DNA of 9,709 nt from Candidatus Saccharimonadales bacterium (lineage in GTDB: Bacteria; Patescibacteriota; Saccharimonadia; Saccharimonadales; UBA4665): positions 1-9,709 of the forward strand of contig JANWHZ010000033.1 of assembly GCA_025450135.1 (NCBI GenBank). Direction: 5' to 3'. This document shows positions 5,882 to 9,709 of this stretch, piece by piece. The position numbers were made by a program, and so were the translations under genes. Each line of letters begins with the position of its first letter. Within the stretch, counting starts at the first letter, position 1. The notes under the pieces were generated by a model, which did not search any database, was not told the origin of the DNA, and saw nothing but the letters and a program-made list of their open reading frames with translations.

Positions 5882-7024
5882 ATGAGTGTGAGCGGCAAGA
5901 GGGTTGCCCGATTCCTTCTGGGAGTAATCGGCACGTCAATTCTTATAAACATAATCCTACCTGTGGGTAATGCATCTGCTGCGCAGATTACAAGCCGCAG
6001 TTTAACCCTACAGGCAGGAGCCAGCGATGGCGGTTCAAAACCAGGCGGCGTCGTTAAGCACTACTACCAATTCACGTTACCAGGTGGTAATACTGTGGGA
6101 TCCATCCAATTCTTGTATTGTTTGGCGGCAAGTGGTACTTGTACGCTACCCACAGGTCTTGTAACGACTTCTGCGACCCTAGCCGCACAAACAGGTGTAA
6201 CCGGCTTCTCGATGGTAAACACGACTAACGGCTCTCCTTACCTTACGCGCGCTGCAGCGGCTATTGGTACAAACGTTGCCGTAACCTACCAATTTGGAAG
6301 TGTCACGAATCCAACAACCACCAACCAAACGTTTTATGTTCGCATCTCTACTTTCGCCTCGACAGATACTACCGGCAGCGCCCAAGATACCGGCACTGTT
6401 GCAGCTAGTACCGCAACTCAAATCGTATTAACAGGCACTATGCCTGAATCGCTTATATTCTGCACTGGGGGCAGCGTTACCATTACTGCTGGTATCCCTG
6501 ACTGTACGACGGCTACAAGTGGTTCTATAAGTTTCAACCAGCTATTTTCGACCACGTCCACCTCGTGGGCCTATTCTCAGATGGCAGCATCTACCAATGC
6601 GTCTTCAGGTTACGCAATAACTGTAACGGGCGCGACCATGACATCAGGTGGTAATACTATTCCAGCAATCGGCGGGGCTGCAACTGCGAGTAGCATAGGT
6701 ACTGGCCAATTCGGCATGAACCTTGAGACAGACACGACACCAGCGGTCACTTACTTCGATACACATAACGGGGACGTCTTTCCTACATCCGACGGCGTCA
6801 ACCTAGATGCCAATCCAGCTAGTCCATTCGCCACTACTAACTCTTATGCATTCACCGCGGGAAGCGTTACAACGGTTGCTAACAGCGACTTCGGCAGCCC
6901 AGGTACAAGTCATCCTACAGATGCCCAGCGCTATACTTCAACGTACATCGTGAACGTTGCAGGCCACCAGGCTGCTGGGACGTATACGACGACGTTAACG
7001 TACATTTGTACACCCACCTTCTAA
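5882..7024 (+). CDS. Secreted two-domain surface protein, paralog B
   Basis: 380 residues, the same length and architecture as the 4673 product and aligned over its whole length. Signal peptide about 1-33 (KRVAR basic segment, hydrophobic core, cleavage near ASA|AQ). Domain 1 opens QITSRSLTLQAGASDGGSKPGG and ends VLTGTMPESL; domain 2 contains WAYSQMAASTNA, GYAITVTGATMTSGGNTI and QFGMNLETDTTP, and ends AAGTYTTTLTYICTPTF, the last 16 residues being almost the same as in paralog A. Cysteines 80/87 and 194/208 are paired as in A, and Cys376 is at the same place. The main difference is at 290-345, an exposed-looking insert region. The last base of the stop is 4 nt before the ATG of the DUF916-like gene, implying co-transcription and related function. 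Start chosen by its fit to the promoter; no Shine-Dalgarno sequence is present. Exact function unknown. Confidence 0.85.
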   Translation: MSVSGKRVARFLLGVIGTSILINIILPVGNASAAQITSRSLTLQAGASDGGSKPGGVVKHYYQFTLPGGNTVGSIQFLYCLAASGTCTLPTGLVTTSATLAAQTGVTGFSMVNTTNGSPYLTRAAAAIGTNVAVTYQFGSVTNPTTTNQTFYVRISTFASTDTTGSAQDTGTVAASTATQIVLTGTMPESLIFCTGGSVTITAGIPDCTTATSGSISFNQLFSTTSTSWAYSQMAASTNASSGYAITVTGATMTSGGNTIPAIGGAATASSIGTGQFGMNLETDTTPAVTYFDTHNGDVFPTSDGVNLDANPASPFATTNSYAFTAGSVTTVANSDFGSPGTSHPTDAQRYTSTYIVNVAGHQAAGTYTTTLTYICTPTF

Positions 7025-7028
7025 ACCC

Positions 7029-8027
7029 ATGCTGAAACGCTTAACTATTACCCTCACACTCGTAACGTTGGTGGCAATCTTTAGTGGTATACCGCCAACA
7101 GTCCAGGCAGATTCTCCGACGAACTCGCCAAACGCTGGGCAAGCACTTGAGATAGCCCCTCCGATCGTTAATCTGACCGTTAATCCAGGACAAACTGTCA
7201 CAGTTGCGATTTACCTTCGTGATATAGCTAAAACCAACCTGATAGTCACTGGCCAAGCAAACGACTTCGTCGCATCTGGAGAAGATGGCACACCGAAGCT
7301 GCTACTCAATAGTGATTCTAATGACCCCTACTCTATGAGAAGCTGGGTAGCTGCCCTGCCAAGCCTCAATCTTATTCCTCAAGAGATAAAAGCCATGACC
7401 GTAACATTGCAGGTGCCTAGCGATGCTGCCCCTGGCGGGCACTATGGTGTCATACGCTTCACTGCTACCCCGCCGGACTTAAATACGAACGGCGTCTCTC
7501 TATCTGCTAGTTTGGGCGCGCTCATGCTCGTAACCGTAACAGGTAAGATTAATGAAAACCTATCAGTAGAAGAGTTCTCTGTTAATCAGAATGAGCACAC
7601 AGGCTGGTTCTTCGAAACGCCGCCACTTAATTTTGTTGAGCGCTTCAAAAATAATGGCAACATACATGAACAACCCACGGGCCAAGTGACCGTTACGGAT
7701 ATGCTTGGTCACAAGCTTGCGTCAGTTAACGTCAATGTGCCACCTACCAATGTGCTACCTGCGAGTATTCGCCGCTACGAGGAGCCGCTCGATTCATCTG
7801 TTATAGGTGACGCTAAGATGTTTGGGCGCTATACCGCAGACCTGAAAGTTACCTATGGCGCATCCAAAACAGTACTCACAAGCGAGATTAGTTTTTGGGT
7901 TATACCGTATAAACTTATCCTCGGCATTATAATTGGCAGCATACTTGCCTTCTTCTTGTTCCGTGCCTTCCTGAGAGGTTACAACCGACGCATTATTGCC
8001 AAGGCACAACGTATCCGCCGGCGTTAG
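7029..8027 (+). CDS. DUF916-like membrane-anchored surface protein (WxL-interacting type)
   Basis: 332 residues. Signal peptide MLKRL ... PTVQA|DS (cleavage about 27). First Ig-like domain about 40-148: ALEIAPPIVNLTVNPGQTVTVAIYLRD, then a strand with SWVAALPSLNLIPQEIKAMTVTLQVP and PGGHYGVIRF, following the pattern of DUF916 proteins (PGQ near the start, P-x-G-x-YYGxIRF at the end). Second Ig-like domain about 176-290: NFVERFKNNGNIHEQPTGQVTV, then VLPASIRRYEEPL, similar in layout to DUF3324. One membrane helix at about 295-312 is followed by a 20-residue Arg/Lys-rich cytoplasmic tail ending RIRRR. In Firmicutes such proteins bind WxL proteins and peptidoglycan; here it follows a secreted paralog by 4 nt without its own ribosome site, so it may be the anchor for those proteins. 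The fold assignment is from sequence pattern; the partnership is inference. Confidence 0.75.
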   Translation: MLKRLTITLTLVTLVAIFSGIPPTVQADSPTNSPNAGQALEIAPPIVNLTVNPGQTVTVAIYLRDIAKTNLIVTGQANDFVASGEDGTPKLLLNSDSNDPYSMRSWVAALPSLNLIPQEIKAMTVTLQVPSDAAPGGHYGVIRFTATPPDLNTNGVSLSASLGALMLVTVTGKINENLSVEEFSVNQNEHTGWFFETPPLNFVERFKNNGNIHEQPTGQVTVTDMLGHKLASVNVNVPPTNVLPASIRRYEEPLDSSVIGDAKMFGRYTADLKVTYGASKTVLTSEISFWVIPYKLILGIIIGSILAFFLFRAFLRGYNRRIIAKAQRIRRR

Positions 8028-8059
8028 CCTAAGCCATATATGTAGCGGATAGCCATAAG

Positions 8060-8068
8060 TGCTATACT
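8060..8068 (+). promoter_or_regulatory. Extended -10 element placing transcription start on the GTG at 8075
   Basis: TGC (8060-8062) followed by TATACT (8063-8068, 5/6). The GTG at 8075 begins 7 nt after the box, the same geometry as at 5882. No convincing -35 is seen at 17-18 nt, but an extended -10 can work without one. Read-through from the upstream gene (47-nt gap) could also express the gene. Confidence 0.45.
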
Positions 8069-8074
8069 GTGGCC

Positions 8075-9025
8075 GTGTACTTAAAACTAAAAATTCTTCA
8101 TCACAAACATACTGGACGCTTGCGTCCTCATGAGCACACTTCATACCTCCCTCTAATGGCAATAGTGCTGTTTAGTGGACTCGTGCTCGCATTCTTTTCG
8201 GTTGAGAGTTTTGCCTCAGCGAGTCCTGGCCCGCAAGGTGGTTCTGTCAGCCTGACAGGTATTATGCCGGCTAGTCCTCCCACCACTGCCGCCACTATTG
8301 AGTCACCGGCCAATGGCCAACATTTTACGACCTCACCGATTACTGTATCTGGTACATGTCCCGACCAAACATTGGTAGTAATTTATAAGAATGACATCTT
8401 CGGCGGTTCGACTCCTTGCCCAGACGGATCTTTTTCGCTCAAAGTCGATCTGCTTATAGGCCAAAACACTCTTGTAGCCCGAGATTACGACGCTTTGAAC
8501 CAGGCTGGACCCGATTCGACACCCGTGACCGTATATTACGATGCTTTGCCGGCGCAAGGGGCACCATTGAGCCCGCTTAACTTGCCTGAAAAACAGCTCC
8601 TTCTAAACACCGATGCAGTGTATCGAGGGGTATTCCCGGGCCAGCAGTTGAACGTTCCAATTAGCGTCATCGGCGGCACTCCTCCATTCGCCATCAATAT
8701 TGAATGGGGAGACGGCACCAACAATATTATTCCCCGAGGTGACAATTCCACTTTTAACGCTACTCACACCTACAAGAAGCCCGGCACGTACATTATTTCG
8801 ATCCAAGCAACAGATAGCGCGCAACGTCTAGCTTTCCTGCAAGTGACCGCCATCGTAAATGGTGTCCCTCAGACTATTGCCAGCACATCAGCCGGCTCAA
8901 CACCACCAACAAATCAATTACTCGTGCTTTGGCCTCTATTTGCTATTGCGATATCTGTTGTAACCAGCTTCTGGCTCGGCGAGCAACGCGAAAAACGGCT
9001 GCTCACTCATGCTGCACAAGCGTAA
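8075..9025 (+). CDS. Membrane protein with Ig-like and PKD domains
   Basis: 316 residues from GTG at 8075; an in-frame GTG at 8069 lies directly against the -10 box and would be excluded from the transcript. A His/Arg/Lys-rich cytoplasmic N-terminus of about 24 residues precedes a hydrophobic segment (YLPLMAIVLFSGLVLAFFSV), a signal anchor or long signal peptide. An Ig-like domain (about 75-156) opens TIESPANGQHFTTSPITVSGTC and closes PVTVYYDAL; its two cysteines (95, 115) could pair. A PKD domain (about 186-262) shows the hallmarks WGDG (211-214) and HTYKKPGTYIISI. A second membrane helix (about 282-300, LLVLWPLFAIAISVVTSFWL) is followed by a basic tail. The outside portion is therefore probably held at both ends. 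PKD and Ig-like domains usually mediate protein or glycan contacts. It is downstream of, and probably functionally linked to, the DUF916-like gene. Confidence 0.8.
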   Translation: MYLKLKILHHKHTGRLRPHEHTSYLPLMAIVLFSGLVLAFFSVESFASASPGPQGGSVSLTGIMPASPPTTAATIESPANGQHFTTSPITVSGTCPDQTLVVIYKNDIFGGSTPCPDGSFSLKVDLLIGQNTLVARDYDALNQAGPDSTPVTVYYDALPAQGAPLSPLNLPEKQLLLNTDAVYRGVFPGQQLNVPISVIGGTPPFAINIEWGDGTNNIIPRGDNSTFNATHTYKKPGTYIISIQATDSAQRLAFLQVTAIVNGVPQTIASTSAGSTPPTNQLLVLWPLFAIAISVVTSFWLGEQREKRLLTHAAQA

Positions 9026-9189
9026 AAATACAAGAAATGCTTCGTCTTTTGAATAAAATTGTGTCTCAAGGCCCTTGGCAAACTCTCTTGTAGTGATTAT
9101 GCTTAAGTAGGTGAAGTGTTTATATTGGGGTTTACTATACCCCTCGTTAAATACTGAGCCAAAAATCCAAAAACCAAACAAATACAAAC
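9026..9189. other. 164-nt intergenic region before the large surface protein gene
   Basis: AT-rich, with no open frame judged real. It holds a small CAAG-GCC-CTTG stem (9067-9077) without a T-tract, a TATATT (9121-9126) that matches the -10 consensus at 5/6 but has no good -35, and the inverted repeat listed separately. The last 30 nt before the ATG at 9190 are A/C-rich (CCAAAAACCAAACAAATAC) with no Shine-Dalgarno sequence. The promoter of the following gene cannot be fixed with confidence. Confidence 0.5.
9127..9143. repeat. Inverted repeat GGGGT-N7-ACCCC upstream of the large surface protein gene
   Basis: GGGGTTTACTATACCCC: 5-bp perfect arms around 7 nt. It sits immediately after the possible -10 TATATT and 47 nt before the ATG, so it would be in the leader as a hairpin or act as an operator. 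There is no T-tract, so it is not a classic terminator. A repeat this short can occur by chance. Confidence 0.35.
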
Positions 9190-9709
9190 ATGGGTTTTAT
9201 TTCAAATAAAACACGGCAGTGGTTATTGCCAGGCGCGGCCCTTGTGGGGTTTGTTTTGTGTTATCTTGTTTTAGCACAAGTGCCCGTGCAAGCTGCAACA
9301 GGGATTAACCAGCAGCTAAATTTCCAAGGACGCCTTCTCAACTCCTCCGGCGCGACCGCACCGGACGGTATATATAATATTGAGTTTAAAATCTATCAGG
9401 ATGGCGACGGCCAGAGCGTCGGCGATACCACTGGTTCTCCGTCTGGTTCGCTGAAATGGACCGAAAATCACCTTGTCTCAGGCAGCGCTGGGGTGACACT
9501 TAAGAATGGCTACTTCTCAGTACAGCTCGGCTCGGTCAATGCCTTTGGTAGCAGTATTAACTGGAATCAGGACACGCTTTGGCTATCAGTAGACATTGGT
9601 AATACCTCGTCATGTACCATCACTACCACATTCGACACAAACTGTGGCGGTGATGGAGAAATGACTCCAATGAAGCGTCTCAGTTCTACTCCGTATGCAC
9701 TTAATGCCG
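9190..9709 (+). CDS. CPR-type large surface protein, N-terminal part (cut by window end)
   Basis: An open frame of 173 codons runs from ATG 9190 to the window edge without a stop. Signal peptide about 1-35 (NKTRQW basic start, hydrophobic core, cleavage near VQA|AT). The exported part begins INQQLNFQGRLLNSSGATAP, then DGIYNIEFKIYQDGDGQ, LKWTENHLV, VTLKNGYFSVQLGSV, INWNQDTLWLSVDIG, and ends MTPMKRLSSTPYALNA. This module heads many long CPR proteins that continue with hundreds to thousands of residues of Ser/Gly/Thr repeats and finish with a beta domain like the one at the end of the minus-strand protein at 2643-3704. Two Cys (in SSCTI and TNCGG) could pair. No ribosome site is seen. Total length and function cannot be judged here; fibre or adhesin is inferred. 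Confidence 0.85.
   Translation, partial: MGFISNKTRQWLLPGAALVGFVLCYLVLAQVPVQAATGINQQLNFQGRLLNSSGATAPDGIYNIEFKIYQDGDGQSVGDTTGSPSGSLKWTENHLVSGSAGVTLKNGYFSVQLGSVNAFGSSINWNQDTLWLSVDIGNTSSCTITTTFDTNCGGDGEMTPMKRLSSTPYALNA

Noticed and set aside
7794..8162. 122-codon minus-strand open frame
   Set aside because: It is antisense to the membrane helix and basic tail of the DUF916-like protein and to the start of the Ig/PKD protein, and its product is Cys-rich without pattern. The plus-strand genes explain the region fully.
8936..9187. 83-codon minus-strand open frame covering most of the 9026-9189 gap
   Set aside because: It overlaps the membrane helix of the 8075 gene on the other strand, has no recognisable motif and its start would sit in the A/C-rich leader of the 9190 gene. 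I found no promoter for it.
3825..9709. Phage or mobile-element origin for the surface protein block
   Set aside because: The beta-repeat style recalls tail fibres, but there is no integrase, transposase, terminase, attachment repeat or tRNA nearby, and base composition looks even with the ATP synthase genes.

Overview
The window looks like a chromosomal segment of a Patescibacteria/CPR bacterium, most likely the Saccharibacteria (TM7) lineage. This rests on protein style recalled from the lineage, not on a search: very divergent F1 ATPase subunits, Thr/Ser/Ala-rich secreted proteins sharing the motif TGTVAAST-x(2-6)-L-x-GTMPESL-x-FCTG, and the beginning of a surface protein with the NFQGRLL ... 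MKRLSSTPYALNA N-terminal module common in CPR genomes. TGA acts as a stop (atpA, and the gene ending at 4550), which argues against the recoded Gracilibacteria/Absconditabacteria.

Left part (1-2641, + strand): the distal end of an F1Fo ATP synthase operon, in the order atpA (last 17 codons), atpG, atpD, atpC. The genes overlap or abut (ATGA, TAATG, TAAATG junctions), so they are probably translationally coupled. The catalytic residues of beta are intact, but the gamma N-terminus, the DELSEED region and the tails are unusual, and epsilon is reduced to its beta-sandwich domain.

Centre (2643-3704, - strand): a convergent gene for a membrane-anchored, beta-repeat surface protein that ends 1 nt from atpC. 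Its promoter region lies back to back with that of the next gene.

Right part (3825-9709, + strand): a secreted/surface protein cluster. Three exported proteins (3825, 4673, 5882) share a homologous C-terminal beta domain ending in Cys-Thr-x-Thr-aromatic. The second and third are full-length tandem paralogs, each with its own promoter. Four nt after the third begins a DUF916-like protein with an export signal, two Ig-like domains, one C-terminal membrane helix and a basic tail. It is followed by a membrane protein with Ig-like and PKD domains, and then by a probably large surface protein cut by the window end. The layout resembles the WxL-protein / DUF916-DUF3324 anchor (csc-type) clusters of Firmicutes, although no WxL motif or LPXTG protein is present; that parallel is an inference. 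Two genes of this block (5882 and 8075) have a strong extended -10 box placed exactly so that transcription would start on the start codon, suggesting leaderless mRNAs.

No tRNA, rRNA, CRISPR array, insertion sequence or phage gene was recognised. No stretch over 300 bases lacks a gene; the longest gaps are 164 nt (9026-9189), 122 nt (4551-4672) and 120 nt (3705-3824).
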